NCBI GenBank assembly: GCA_017933995.1
Contig: JAGBKI010000013.1
Span: forward strand, 1-36,292
DNA from: Bacteroidaceae bacterium
Lineage (GTDB): Bacteria; Bacteroidota; Bacteroidia; Bacteroidales; Bacteroidaceae
DNA length: 36,292 nucleotides
Direction of reading: 5' to 3'
Under the pieces are notes generated by a model that was not told the DNA's origin, made no database searches, and saw only the letters and a program-made list of their open reading frames with translations. Positions 1 through 9,701 of the stretch are shown here, piece after piece (position 1 is the first letter of the stretch; every line of letters starts with the position of its first letter). The position numbers and the translations under genes are program-made.

Positions 1-2
1 AG

Positions 3-812
3 ACGCTGCAGGGCGGCAACCACATCTACTGGAACGGTGTAGAATCCGTGACTTTACCTGATGACTGTCAGTTCCGCGAGATAGCGCTCGGCTCTAACAG
101 CAGCGTGACGCTCAAGCCCGGTAAGATGTACAGCAAATCTGGCCTGGAGCCGCCCTACGCCCTGGCGGACTTCATCTACGAGGACGGCACGTGGGGCGAG
201 CCGCGTAACCACCCTAACGGCAAGCAGGGCGTCGCCCGCGTCGTCAAGCTCGGCGCCTTCGAGGATTGCGATGACTATGAGAGGGGATATACCCACGGGT
301 ATGCCTTTGCGCTGGAGGCTCTTGGCCCCACCGCTTGGCAGACGAACTACGCAGATGAACTTTATTTCCCAGATGTTCAGCAGGAACTTAATGAAAATGG
401 CTCACTGGCTGCGCCAGCGTCCTACTCTGGCCTGTATCAGACAGACTATCTCTGCACGCTTGGTGCTGGTTACGGCGATGCGGCGAAGTTGGCGCGCAGT
501 TACGGAGACGCGTGCGCCTTGCCATCCTCAAAGTATAGTAGCTGGTTCTTGCCGTCGCTAAAATTACTGTCAACATACAGAGAGCGATTTCCAAATTCTG
601 CATATCCAGCATCTCCAACCATGGTCAACTCCCAACGAGGCTACTACAATTTTTGGACTGTGACAGAATTTTTTGTACGTAAGCAAAACGTATCACAAAA
701 TATGAGAGCCTACTTTTTATTATCAGACGATAGTGCTTCCTATAGTGATTTTGCTATAGATGCCAATGCTCGTTCCAAAAAGTTTTTAGTGCTCCCTTTC
801 ATCGCGTTCTGA
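3..812 (+). CDS. Fimbrillin-like surface protein, C-terminal part (5' end outside window)
   Basis: The frame is already open at the first bases, so the gene begins before the window and the GTG at 48 is an internal valine codon. About 269 residues are visible. They include an LKPGKMY stretch, then ADFIYEDGTWG, then a GYAFALEAL segment and a late LPS-type segment rich in Tyr, Ser and Trp. This order (a short beta-rich domain ending in LKPGK-Y, then a module opening with D-F-x-Y-x-D-G-T-W) is what I know from C-terminal parts of fimbrillin-family and related lipoproteins of Bacteroidales, which are exported and assembled at the cell surface. The signal peptide and N-terminal domain cannot be seen. 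GC content falls in the last 200 bases compared with the first 300, so the 3' end may have a different history. It could also be a plain DUF1566-like adhesin. The family call is moderate. Confidence 0.55.
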   Translation, partial: TLQGGNHIYWNGVESVTLPDDCQFREIALGSNSSVTLKPGKMYSKSGLEPPYALADFIYEDGTWGEPRNHPNGKQGVARVVKLGAFEDCDDYERGYTHGYAFALEALGPTAWQTNYADELYFPDVQQELNENGSLAAPASYSGLYQTDYLCTLGAGYGDAAKLARSYGDACALPSSKYSSWFLPSLKLLSTYRERFPNSAYPASPTMVNSQRGYYNFWTVTEFFVRKQNVSQNMRAYFLLSDDSASYSDFAIDANARSKKFLVLPFIAF

Positions 813-832
813 CAGAATGAGATGCAGAAAAC

Positions 833-868
833 ACGCCTCCCCAAGCCCATTGCGGCTTGGGGAGGCGT
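833..868 (+). terminator. Hairpin terminator after the fimbrillin-like gene
   Basis: A perfect 15-bp stem (833-847 with 854-868) with a 6-base loop lies 20 bases after the stop codon. No U-run follows, so it may act as a transcript-end stabiliser rather than a classic intrinsic terminator. Its core (GCCTCCCCAA paired with TTGGGGAGGC) recurs in the hairpin at 35916-35960. Confidence 0.6.
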
Positions 869-1016
869 TGTGCGAATCGAAAAGCAGTTACTCTCCGAGG
901 TTGTGCGTATGCAATCGTCGTACCCCCTTCCGCTTTTGTGCCGGAATTTCCTGCGTCGTTCGCCCGAAAAATCCACAGCAAAGCCACAAAAAGTTTTTCT
1001 TTCCCTCCAATTCTAC

Positions 1017-1100
1017 AAATTAAGGCTAAGTTTCTACAAACTAAACCTTAGTTTGGCGAAATCAAGCCTTAGTTTGTACAAATTAAGCCTAAGTTTGGAG
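1017..1100. repeat. Four tandem 21-bp near-palindromic units, copy 1
   Basis: Units lie at 1017-1037, 1038-1058, 1059-1079 and 1080-1100. Each starts AAA[C/T][T/C]AA and ends in GTTT plus four or five variable bases; each is close to the near-palindrome CAAATTAAGCCTTAATTTG. The same four-unit arrangement occurs at 29179-29262. Both arrays end in a unit finishing [G/C]AG followed by ATTTG. Confidence 0.85.
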
Positions 1101-1179
1101 ATTTGAAGGCCGCGCGTTGGTTTTTGTGTGCTTTCGGACGCGATTTTGTGGGCGTCTGTTGAAGTTTCCGCCAATCTAA

Positions 1180-1214
1180 ATACGCGAGCCACTTTGGAGA
1201 GGTGGCTCGCGTAT
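1180..1214. other. Perfect 13-bp stem-loop
   Basis: 1180-1192 pairs without mismatch with 1202-1214 around a 9-base loop. There is no U-run on either side, so its role as a terminator is unproven. Confidence 0.5.
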
Positions 1215-1341
1215 GTGGTTGAAGGCTTCGCTTAGCGAAGATCTTACCGCGCGGTGTGGCCGGACGATATTGCTACAGGCGGGTGGGGAGGATGGCGGGG
1301 GAATCGGTGCGGCGGCAGAGGGATGCAGTGGCTCCAGATAC

Positions 1342-1376
1342 AAAAATCCGCAAAGGGGCTCACGCACCCTTGCGGA
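1342..1376 (-). terminator. Likely intrinsic terminator of the XRE regulator
   Basis: On the minus strand a stem of 7 bp plus 3 bp across a one-base bulge (1347-1376) is followed at once by five U residues (plus-strand A-run 1342-1346). It lies 118 bases beyond the regulator's stop codon. Confidence 0.6.
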
Positions 1377-1493
1377 CAACAAAAAGGAATTAAGAAAAAG
1401 GAAAAAGGAAAAAATGGTTCGGTTGGTGGGTTGCGCTTTTCTGCAATACTTGTCCCGGCGAGGGGAGGGGCTATTGGGTGAAGCGCAGGCGGA

Positions 1494-2018
1494 TTACGTT
1501 CGTTTTGGAGGGATGAACGACTCGAAAGTGCCGTCATCGTAAAACACACGTATCTCGGTAATCTTACGTGCAGGCTTGTCAATTATTTTTGTATCCCTTA
1601 CAAACGCTCCGCTTGTCATGCCGCTTACCGCTGAGGTGGACTCAAGAGCCTGCCTGGTGTATTCAGTCATTCCCGTGGGGGAGGGGGTACGGACTGGGCG
1701 GGAAGCGGTTGCCGCCTTACGTGTGGCGGGCGACTCCGGAATGAGTTCCAGTTCTTCGCCTTCGGGAAATTGGCTGACGGATGATTGTGCGGGGGAACCT
1801 CCGACGAGCATCTCGCCCTCGCCGAACATAAGCCAGTTGGTGTTTATCTCAGGGAAGGCTTTGTGGATGGCCATCACCTGCATATTCGTGGGGCGTGTGC
1901 GCCCGGAGAAAATGCTGCTGATGGTTGCCGGCGACACTTTCAGTTTGGCCGAAAATTCCTGTTGTGTCATTCCAGCCCATTGCATGATGCGGCGTATCCT
2001 ATCTTTTGTATCTTCCAT
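1494..2018 (-). CDS. XRE-family helix-turn-helix regulator
   Basis: The 174-residue protein opens with a Cro/C1-type HTH: residues 8-65 hold MTQQEFSAKLKVSPATISSI followed by FSGRTRPT, with the usual Q/E-F-A-x-K-L and S-x-x-T-I-S pattern of helices 2 and 3. A segment INTNWLMFGEGEML follows, which is typical of small Bacteroidales regulators of this type. The rest is a low-complexity linker rich in Ser, Pro and Thr and a short C-terminal piece ending FYDDGTFESFIPPKRT. It should bind DNA as a dimer, but its targets are not evident. The ATG at 2018 is favoured because a well-formed promoter lies about 65 bases upstream. The gene stands alone, flanked by long gene-free stretches. Confidence 0.85.
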   Translation of the reverse strand: MEDTKDRIRRIMQWAGMTQQEFSAKLKVSPATISSIFSGRTRPTNMQVMAIHKAFPEINTNWLMFGEGEMLVGGSPAQSSVSQFPEGEELELIPESPATRKAATASRPVRTPSPTGMTEYTRQALESTSAVSGMTSGAFVRDTKIIDKPARKITEIRVFYDDGTFESFIPPKRT

Positions 2019-2082
2019 CGGTCAGTCGGTTTTTTCAGATTGGGGATGGGTGTCCCTGAATCCCTCTCCAACTTTGCAGGGG

Positions 2083-2114
2083 CAAATATAGGCACATCTA
2101 TTGACACCGCCAAG
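2083..2114 (-). promoter_or_regulatory. Bacteroidota-type promoter for the XRE regulator
   Basis: Reading the minus strand: CTTG (2111-2114), a 20-base spacer, then TATATTTG (2083-2090). This fits the TTTG / TAnnTTTG consensus with one mismatch and would start a leader of nearly 60 bases. Confidence 0.65.
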
Positions 2115-3058
2115 CGAAATCTTCACAATCTGAAAATTTACAACGCGAAACCAAAACATCCCTTTACAAAGATAGTTTTGCGAAAGTCCCTCACAGCATG
2201 TTTTTCACAGAACAAAAACCAAAACAGCACGCTTATAGAATGCTTATTAACGATAACAAAACTTTTTAAACTGTTGATAAGCAATGTTTTTATTTGCTTT
2301 GTATGTGTAAAAGTACTTGTTTGGCTCACCAAAAAGCGCTTTAGAATGTCCTTTCTTGGTTTTGCAATTAAGTTAATCGTTGTAAAGTGTTGTTATGTAG
2401 GTATTTAGTTCTGTCTATACTTTCTTTGTTTGCTTTTGAAAAGTGTCCTCTAACGACTGTGTTTGCAAAAGTGAATTTTAAGTTTGAGAAACAAAATGAT
2501 GCGTTTTGTATTGTAAATGCTATCTTCGCTATGGTGATGTCGGTTCTTTGTTTGTGAATTTCGAGTTGTGAATTTATAGTTTATTGAAGCTGTTCCGTGT
2601 GTTTTTAGCTTGTCTTTGGCTCGGAGCTGTATCGTTCTCTATAAATCTGCTTTTGGTAGTGCTTATTTGCAGGCTAATTGTGGTTAATTTCTTTGTAACA
2701 TAAAGAAAATCAGACGATAACGGTTCGGATTTCTTTGAAAGGTATTTCTCTCCTAAAAGTTTGCTGTGGTTCGTTTCTTATCCCCACAAATGTCTTCCTT
2801 TCCCCCTTTTTCTGCTTCTCAACGTCTCCATATTCCTGCTTTCATCCCTTAAATTTACATTTTTTTGCCGATTTACATCTTCCTTCCCCTCTTTTTTCGA
2901 CTTTTTGGAGGGAGTCGCGTCTCGTTTCGGCCAATCGGGGTGCGTTTATTGCATATTCAGAATGGGTGTTTGTGGGTTCCCAAACTTATGGTGTTTGTTC
3001 CAACTTTCTCCTGATTTCTTCGACGAGGGATTTTTGTACGAAAGTTCGTATTACAAGA

Positions 3059-3087
3059 AGGGTGGAAACTTTAGAAGCCTCCACCCT
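3059..3087 (-). terminator. Hairpin after holA
   Basis: An 8-bp perfect stem (3059-3066 with 3080-3087) with a 13-base loop lies 21 bases beyond the holA stop. The following minus-strand bases are only moderately U-rich. Confidence 0.45.
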
Positions 3088-3108
3088 ACTCTTTGGTCTG
3101 TTTGGGGG

Positions 3109-4149
3109 TTAGGTCAGTATATAGACAAGGAGTTCGCGTAGCAGTTCGCCGTCGCTTGTCGATGGGTTGCCGATGCCTTTTGATCGTGCGTCGGTTCGGC
3201 GAATGGCACTGAGGATTTGCATAACTTTGCGTGCCTTATAGCGCTGCATGGCTGGTATCACATTGCGGCGCACCTGCCAGTCGCGCATCCCAAGGTAGTC
3301 GGCCAGCGTGTGTTCGGAGCGGTCGGGAGCGTAGTATGCAAGAAAGATGTTTTGGAAGAAGCGGAACAGTTGTGGCAGTGTGCGCTGTATGGGATTTGCC
3401 TTGGGATTACTGTCAAAATACTTGGCGATTTGGAAAACTTTCTTGGTGTCTTTCACGGCCAGCGCGTCCGTCAGCTCAAAAATGTTGAACTCCTTGGAGA
3501 CGCCGATGTGGTCGGCCACGAGACTGGCGGTGATTTCCCTTTTTCCCTCGGGCAAGGCTATGGCGAGTTTATCAAGCTCGCCGGTGATGCGGGCAAGGTC
3601 GGTGCCGATGTGGGCGGCCATCAGCTGGGCTGCGTCGGTGGTTATGGCGAGACCTTTATCCTTGGCGTAGTTGCGGATAAAGGCGGGCAGTGTGTTTTCG
3701 TACACTTTCTCGGCTTCAAAAACGACGCCGATTTTATTGGCCAGAGTGTAGACCTTTGTGCGTTTGTCCACTGTGCCATTCTTGTAGCAGATGATGAGCA
3801 CGGTGGTGGGCTGTGGCTGTTTGAGATAGGCTTCGAGGCGTGCGAAGTTGTCCAGCGCCTGCGCTTCTTTTAGCACGACCACCATGCGGTCGCCGCCCAT
3901 GGGGAAACCTCGTGCTGTAGTGACGACGGTTTCCACGTCGGTGTCTGCGCCGAAGAGTGTGATGAGTGCCCAGTCGCGCAGCCCCTCGGGCACAAGTGCT
4001 TCGGTGAGTTGCGTTTCGAGGCGGTCAATGAAAAAGTTCTCCGCGCCCATCAACAGATAGACGGGGGCGACTTTTCCAGCCTTTACGTCGGCCATCACGC
4101 TGTCGGCGGTTGCTCCTGGCGCGGCGGCTTTTCGGGAAAATGGGGGCAT
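3109..4149 (-). CDS. holA: DNA polymerase III subunit delta
   Basis: The 346-residue product has the usual length of the delta subunit, which opens the beta sliding clamp within the clamp-loader complex during replication. The N-terminus carries the family's opening pattern: after an Ala-rich lead, VKAGKVAPVYLLMGAENFF and IDRLETQLTEALV correspond to the P-V-Y-L-L-x-G-x-E-x-F-F-I-D motif of the delta AAA-like domain. It continues through the typical KRTKVYTLANK and ELDKLAIALPEGKREIT segments to the collar domain with DARSKGIGNPSTSDGELLRE near the end. The start follows amn by only 16 bases on the same strand, so the two are probably co-transcribed. A hairpin follows the stop codon. Confidence 0.95.
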   Translation of the reverse strand: MPPFSRKAAAPGATADSVMADVKAGKVAPVYLLMGAENFFIDRLETQLTEALVPEGLRDWALITLFGADTDVETVVTTARGFPMGGDRMVVVLKEAQALDNFARLEAYLKQPQPTTVLIICYKNGTVDKRTKVYTLANKIGVVFEAEKVYENTLPAFIRNYAKDKGLAITTDAAQLMAAHIGTDLARITGELDKLAIALPEGKREITASLVADHIGVSKEFNIFELTDALAVKDTKKVFQIAKYFDSNPKANPIQRTLPQLFRFFQNIFLAYYAPDRSEHTLADYLGMRDWQVRRNVIPAMQRYKARKVMQILSAIRRTDARSKGIGNPSTSDGELLRELLVYILT

Positions 4150-4165
4150 GGTGCGGTGTTGGGGA

Positions 4166-4942
4166 TTACCAGTCGTACTTCAAGTGGCGCACGGTTTTGC
4201 GTCCGTCGCCGATGAGGCGCATGGCCTCGATACCGATGCGCACATGCTGTTCGGCAAAGTTCTGGGTGACGACGCGGTCGCTGGCTTCGGTCTTGACACC
4301 CTCGGCATACATCGGGTTGTCGCTCACGAGAAGTAGTGCTCCAGTGGGTATGTGATTGTAGAAGCCGCAGGTGAAGAGTGTGGCGGTCTCCATGTCGACG
4401 GCCATGGCGCGTGTGGAGCGAAGGTAGGTCTTGAAGCGCTCGTCGTGTTCCCAAACACGGCGGTTTGTGGTGTAGACGGTGCCTGTCCAATAGTCTTGCG
4501 AGGCATCGCGCAGGGCGGTACTGACGGCGCGCTGTAGCATAAAGGCTGGCAGAGCGGGCACTTCGGCTGGGAAATAGTCGCTGCTGGTTCCCTCGCCGCG
4601 TATACCAGCGAGTGGCAGGATGTAGTCGCCCAGGCGGGTCTTGTCGCTGATGCCGCCGCACTTGCCGAGGAAAAGGCAGGCTGCGGGCGAAACGGCGCTG
4701 AGCAAGTCCATAATCAGCGCGGCATTGGGCGAACCGATGCCGAAGTTTATCATCGTGACACCTTCGGCTGTGGCGCATCGCATCCCGCTCTCCATGCTTG
4801 CGGGCTGGACGTTCTTGAGTTCGCAGAAGATGTCCACGTACTTGTTGAAGTTGGTCAGCAGAATGAGTTTGCCGAAGTCCTGAAGCGGCTGCCCCGTGTA
4901 GCGCACGAGCCAGTTCTCAACGATTTCTTGTTTGGTTGTCAT
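4166..4942 (-). CDS. amn: AMP nucleosidase (short Bacteroidota form)
   Basis: AMP nucleosidase hydrolyses AMP to adenine and ribose 5-phosphate and belongs to the nucleoside phosphorylase superfamily. The 258-residue product matches the short form of Bacteroidota, not the 480-residue enterobacterial enzyme. Visible features are the N-terminal MTTKQEIVENWLVRYTGQPL, the phosphorylase-like FGIGSPNAALIMDLL and ACLFLGKCGG segments, and AVDMETATLF, which holds the Met-Glu pair that contacts the nucleoside. The frame stays open upstream to 5173, but that extension only translates the two 59-bp repeats and the leader, so I take the ATG at 4942. It lies 16 bases before holA. Confidence 0.93.
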   Translation of the reverse strand: MTTKQEIVENWLVRYTGQPLQDFGKLILLTNFNKYVDIFCELKNVQPASMESGMRCATAEGVTMINFGIGSPNAALIMDLLSAVSPAACLFLGKCGGISDKTRLGDYILPLAGIRGEGTSSDYFPAEVPALPAFMLQRAVSTALRDASQDYWTGTVYTTNRRVWEHDERFKTYLRSTRAMAVDMETATLFTCGFYNHIPTGALLLVSDNPMYAEGVKTEASDRVVTQNFAEQHVRIGIEAMRLIGDGRKTVRHLKYDW

Positions 4943-5011
4943 GGTATTGTCTATATATATAATACGGTGTGCGTCTCCGGCTGTGCCGTTTTCCGCTTTT
5001 ACTTTTGGGTG

Positions 5012-5019
5012 CAAAGATA
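5012..5019 (-). promoter_or_regulatory. Candidate -7 element for amn-holA
   Basis: TATCTTTG on the minus strand matches TAnnTTTG. No TTTG occurs at the expected 19-21 base spacing; the nearest is at 5034-5037. The element sits just outside repeat copy 1 and about 70 bases before the amn ATG. Confidence 0.45.
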
Positions 5020-5078
5020 GTGCAAGGCGAATGCAAAGAAAAGGAACTTGTTCCGTTTTCTTTGGTGAGCCGCCGCCT
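5020..5078. repeat. 59-bp direct repeat, copy 1
   Basis: Identical over 59 bases to 5104-5162. Each copy contains a stem of CAAAGAAAA-GGAAC with GTTCC-(G)-TTTTCTTTG, that is 14 bp with one bulged base and a 2-base loop. Confidence 0.9.
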
Positions 5079-5103
5079 ATCTTCGCCGATAGGCAAAGAT
5101 GTT

Positions 5104-5162
5104 GTGCAAGGCGAATGCAAAGAAAAGGAACTTGTTCCGTTTTCTTTGGTGAGCCGCCGCCT
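5104..5162. repeat. 59-bp direct repeat, copy 2
   Basis: Second identical copy, separated from the first by 25 bases (CATCTTTG on the minus strand at 5093-5100 lies in the spacer). Together they fill most of the gene-free stretch 4943-5290 between amn and galE. Confidence 0.9.
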
Positions 5163-5237
5163 GTAATCCCCACGGGGTGACAGGAATGTGCTTTGTGTTT
5201 TCCTCGGGGACTTTAGCGGATTGCGGTATGAGGAAAC

Positions 5238-5272
5238 AAAAAACGCCCCGGGGCGACGGTGCCTCGGGGCGT
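5238..5272 (-). terminator. Intrinsic terminator of galE
   Basis: On the minus strand an 8-bp GC-rich stem (5265-5272 with 5243-5250), whose loop can pair further, is followed by a run of six U (plus-strand A-run 5238-5243). It lies 18 bases beyond the galE stop. Confidence 0.85.
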
Positions 5273-5290
5273 GATGGATGCGGGGCAGGT

Positions 5291-6331
5291 TTACATCACA
5301 CCGCGCTTGCGCAGTTCCTGCTGCCACTTCCAGGCGCTGCTGAGGGCGTCCTCAAGGGTGTGGACGGCCTTCCAGCCGAGCACCTTGTTGGCCTTGTCGA
5401 CGTTGCCCCAGACCTTCTCGATGTCGCCGGCGCGGCGCGGGGCCACCTTGTAGTTGAGCTTCACGCCCGTGCACTTCTCAAAGGTGTTGATGAGTTCGAA
5501 GACGCTGACGCCGTTGCCCGTGCCGACGTTGTAGATCTCGACGGGTTCGGTGTTCTGGCCGTTGACGATGCGCTCCATGGCGCAGACGTGTGCCTTGGCC
5601 AGGTCGACCACGTAGATGAAGTCGCGTATGCACGAGCCGTCGGGCGTGTCGTAGTCGTCGCCGAAAACGCTCAGTTGCTCGCGGATGCCGATGGCGGTCT
5701 GCGTGAGGTAGGGGATGAGGTTGGCGGGCACGCCGTTGGGCAGTTCGCCGATGATGGCCGTGGGGTGCGAGCCGATGGGGTTGAAATAGCGCAGCAGGAT
5801 GGCGCTGATGGGCGCGCCGCTCTTGACGTAGTCCTGCACGATTTCCTCGTTGATCTGCTTGGTGTTGCCGTAGGGGCTCTCGGCCTTCTTGATGGGCGCC
5901 TCCTCGGTGACGGGTAGGTTCTCGGGGTCGGGCTGGCCGTAGACGGTGCAGCTGGACGAGAAGATGATGCCCTTGACGTCGTACTTCGGCATCAGTTTGA
6001 GGAGGTTGATGAGCGAGACAATGTTGTTCTCGTAATACTTCAGCGGCTGCTCCACGCTTTCGCCGACGGCCTTGGATGCGGCAAAGTGGATGATGCCTTG
6101 GATGCCGGGGTACTTCTGGAAGACGCCCTCAAGCGCGGGCAGGTCGCAGCAGTCCACCTTTTCGAAGGCGGGGCGCACGCCGCTGATTTTCTCGATGCCG
6201 TCGACAACGTCGGCGTTCGAGTTCGAGAGGTTGTCGATAATCACGACGTCGTAGCCTGCGGCCTGCAGTTCGACGGTGGTGTGCGAGCCGATGAAGCCCG
6301 TACCGCCTGTGACAAGGATTTTCTTTTTCAT
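5291..6331 (-). CDS. galE: UDP-glucose 4-epimerase
   Basis: A 346-residue cytoplasmic short-chain dehydrogenase/reductase that interconverts UDP-glucose and UDP-galactose with bound NAD. The Rossmann motif GGTGFIG is at residues 9-15, the active-site Ser lies in FSSSCTVYG (about residues 124-132), and the Tyr-Lys pair is Y154/K158 in SPYGNTK. Length and the GalE hallmarks (DNLSNSN near 33-39, RYFNPIGSHP) fit the classical enzyme rather than the UDP-glucuronate epimerase found at 32729. The ATG at 6331 is the only sensible start, giving MKKKILVTGG. It follows the DUF3078 gene by 56 bases on the same strand and ends in a clear terminator. Confidence 0.96.
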   Translation of the reverse strand: MKKKILVTGGTGFIGSHTTVELQAAGYDVVIIDNLSNSNADVVDGIEKISGVRPAFEKVDCCDLPALEGVFQKYPGIQGIIHFAASKAVGESVEQPLKYYENNIVSLINLLKLMPKYDVKGIIFSSSCTVYGQPDPENLPVTEEAPIKKAESPYGNTKQINEEIVQDYVKSGAPISAILLRYFNPIGSHPTAIIGELPNGVPANLIPYLTQTAIGIREQLSVFGDDYDTPDGSCIRDFIYVVDLAKAHVCAMERIVNGQNTEPVEIYNVGTGNGVSVFELINTFEKCTGVKLNYKVAPRRAGDIEKVWGNVDKANKVLGWKAVHTLEDALSSAWKWQQELRKRGVM

Positions 6332-6387
6332 GGTTTTATGAAAATTAAACAGGTTGTTGTTTCATCTTGCTTACACCGCCGCGCGCC

Positions 6388-7770
6388 TCAGAAACTGAAC
6401 TTGAAGCCCAGCGAGAGGTATTCCTTGAATTGTAGGTAGGAGTGGTCGTCCTTGCGCGCCACGCCGTCGTCGAAGCGCGGGTAGAGGAACAACGTGGTGG
6501 TGAGGTAGTCGTTAATCTTGAAGTCGATGGTGTTCTCCCACTCCACAGTGGTCTTGCTGTAGTCGGTAAACCAATAGAGGCGCGCCTTCCACGTGACGTT
6601 TTTTATGGGTGTCCACGTAGCGTTTACGGTGACGGTGGAACCGTAGTCGAGGTTGGTGTGGTGGCCTTCGTCGATGCCGAAACTTTTGGCCAATTTCCAG
6701 CGTCCCACATACTTGTAGTCGGCGGCTAAAGGGGAGAGTGTAGCTTCAACGTTGAAGTTCTTGACGTTGAGCTTATAGGTCATACCGATAGAGAGCACGC
6801 TTTCGAAAGGCGACATGATGTCAGAGAACACGGTAGGGTTGTTGCTCTTATACCCACGATAGAACTGTGTCCACGATTGGAGCATGGTGGTGTAATACCA
6901 GTGCTTGCTGGCCTGGAGTCCGAGCTTGTTGGTCATGCGCAGCAGGTCGTTGTTGGTCTTATACTTGTGTATCGTGTCGGACTTGGACGAATAAAAGCCC
7001 AGCTTCATCTCCAGTTTGTTCGTAAAAGTGAGTTTCCGCTTGTTGTCGTAGTTGGCCTCCAGCACAGCATTGGCCAAAAAGGAGTTGTTGCTCTCGCCGC
7101 CTTTGTACCAGTTCTCAGAGATGTAGTTCTGCATGAACTGTAGAGACAGGTCGGCCTTGAACTTCCAGAAGTTGGGTCGGTAGACGGCCACGTGCCAGTC
7201 GGGGCGCACCAGTTCTTCGGGTTCGTTCGGCTGTGCCGACACTGGGTCTATGCGGACTACGGGTGCAGACGGGCGTGTGGCGGGGCGAGGCTGAGTGGGT
7301 GTGGGTTCGGAGGAAACCGTCGGCGTTTCGTGCTTGGCGAGATAGGGATGGGCTGTATAGACGTTGAGCAGCGCGCGGTCGATGGCTCTTGCGCGCACCA
7401 CTTGAGGGTCTGTGGTGCCATAGGTTGGTTCTGTACGCCCGATGGTGCGGTGCAACGTGCCAGGTTCCAATGTGGGGGAGGCGAACAGGGCGGCATAGTA
7501 GGGGTTGGAAAGCGTGTCGCTGCCCGTATAATGCCAACGGCGATAAGCGTGTGTGAGCGAGTCGAGACGCGCCGTGTAGCGTATGGCGGTTTGGTATACC
7601 TCCAAGTCGGCAGCCCCGATGCCGTAGGCGGTGTCGCCTGTAACGGTGTCGGCTACGATGACCGTGCGTGCCATACGGTTGGTTCGCGCGGCTATGCGGC
7701 GTGTATTATACTGCGCCAGAAGTGCCAGCGGCAGCAATGCAATGATAATAAGGAAGGAAAAACGCTTCAT
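6388..7770 (-). CDS. DUF3078 family outer-membrane protein
   Basis: The 460-residue product starts with a signal peptide (MKRFSFLIIIALLPLALLAQ), has a Pro/Thr-rich linker around residues 145-180 and then a domain with NYISENWYKGGESNNSFLA, the hallmark of DUF3078. The C-terminal half is a run of alternating beta strands rich in aromatic residues and the protein ends LGFKFSF, a terminal Phe as in outer-membrane beta barrels. The function of the family is not known. The frame extends to a TTG at 7791, but a -7 element lies at 7789-7796, so translation must begin inside, at the ATG at 7770. It is divergent from pyrG and upstream of galE. Confidence 0.85.
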   Translation of the reverse strand: MKRFSFLIIIALLPLALLAQYNTRRIAARTNRMARTVIVADTVTGDTAYGIGAADLEVYQTAIRYTARLDSLTHAYRRWHYTGSDTLSNPYYAALFASPTLEPGTLHRTIGRTEPTYGTTDPQVVRARAIDRALLNVYTAHPYLAKHETPTVSSEPTPTQPRPATRPSAPVVRIDPVSAQPNEPEELVRPDWHVAVYRPNFWKFKADLSLQFMQNYISENWYKGGESNNSFLANAVLEANYDNKRKLTFTNKLEMKLGFYSSKSDTIHKYKTNNDLLRMTNKLGLQASKHWYYTTMLQSWTQFYRGYKSNNPTVFSDIMSPFESVLSIGMTYKLNVKNFNVEATLSPLAADYKYVGRWKLAKSFGIDEGHHTNLDYGSTVTVNATWTPIKNVTWKARLYWFTDYSKTTVEWENTIDFKINDYLTTTLFLYPRFDDGVARKDDHSYLQFKEYLSLGFKFSF

Positions 7771-7788
7771 TATCAGCTGTAAGGACTG

Positions 7789-7796
7789 CAAAGGTA
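7789..7796 (-). promoter_or_regulatory. -7 promoter element of the DUF3078-galE unit
   Basis: TACCTTTG on the minus strand matches TAnnTTTG and leaves a leader of roughly a dozen bases before the ATG at 7770. No clear TTTG is present at the expected -33 distance. Confidence 0.6.
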
Positions 7797-7809
7797 GTGT
7801 TTTCCCTAA

Positions 7810-9615
<1,806 letters not shown>

Positions 9616-9701
9616 ACCGCCCCGCCGTTGTGTTTGCGGCTGTAGCGCAGCCGCCCCAACGCCCCCACCACACCCCGAACACCCTAAACACCACCACTCC
9701 A

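Larger units (their letters stand above)
813..1493. other. Gene-free stretch with hairpins and a 21-bp repeat array
   Basis: No convincing gene lies here. The stretch holds the hairpin at 833-868, the four-unit 21-bp array at 1017-1100, a perfect 13-bp stem-loop at 1180-1214 and the likely terminator of the downstream minus-strand regulator at 1342-1376. The open frames in it have no family resemblance and run through the repeats. Confidence 0.7.
2019..3108. other. AT-rich gene-free region
   Basis: Nearly 1.1 kb between the XRE regulator and holA. From about 2100 to 3050 the base composition is markedly more AT-rich than any neighbouring gene. Open frames of about 125 codons at 2735-3141 have no recognisable motif and low-complexity Phe/Ser-rich translations, so I do not call them genes. 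No tRNA cloverleaf, DnaA-box cluster or tandem array was seen. Confidence 0.6.

Noticed and set aside
1017-1100. Possible CRISPR array (21-bp repeats)
   Set aside because: Units are directly tandem with no spacers, near-palindromic and only four in number; no cas gene is nearby.
2100-3050. Possible chromosomal origin
   Set aside because: The DNA is AT-rich and a clamp-loader gene is adjacent, but I see no cluster of TTATCCACA-like boxes and no dnaA. holA alone does not mark an origin.
2735-3141. Two overlapping plus-strand frames of about 125 codons in the AT-rich stretch
   Set aside because: No motif, no promoter or start context, Phe/Ser/Leu-rich translations, and overlap with the holA end region.
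4943-5173. Longer N-terminus for amn running through the 59-bp repeats
   Set aside because: The added residues are two copies of a repeat-derived segment (GGGSPKKTEQVPFLC), a likely promoter element lies within, and the family starts at MTTKQEIVENW.
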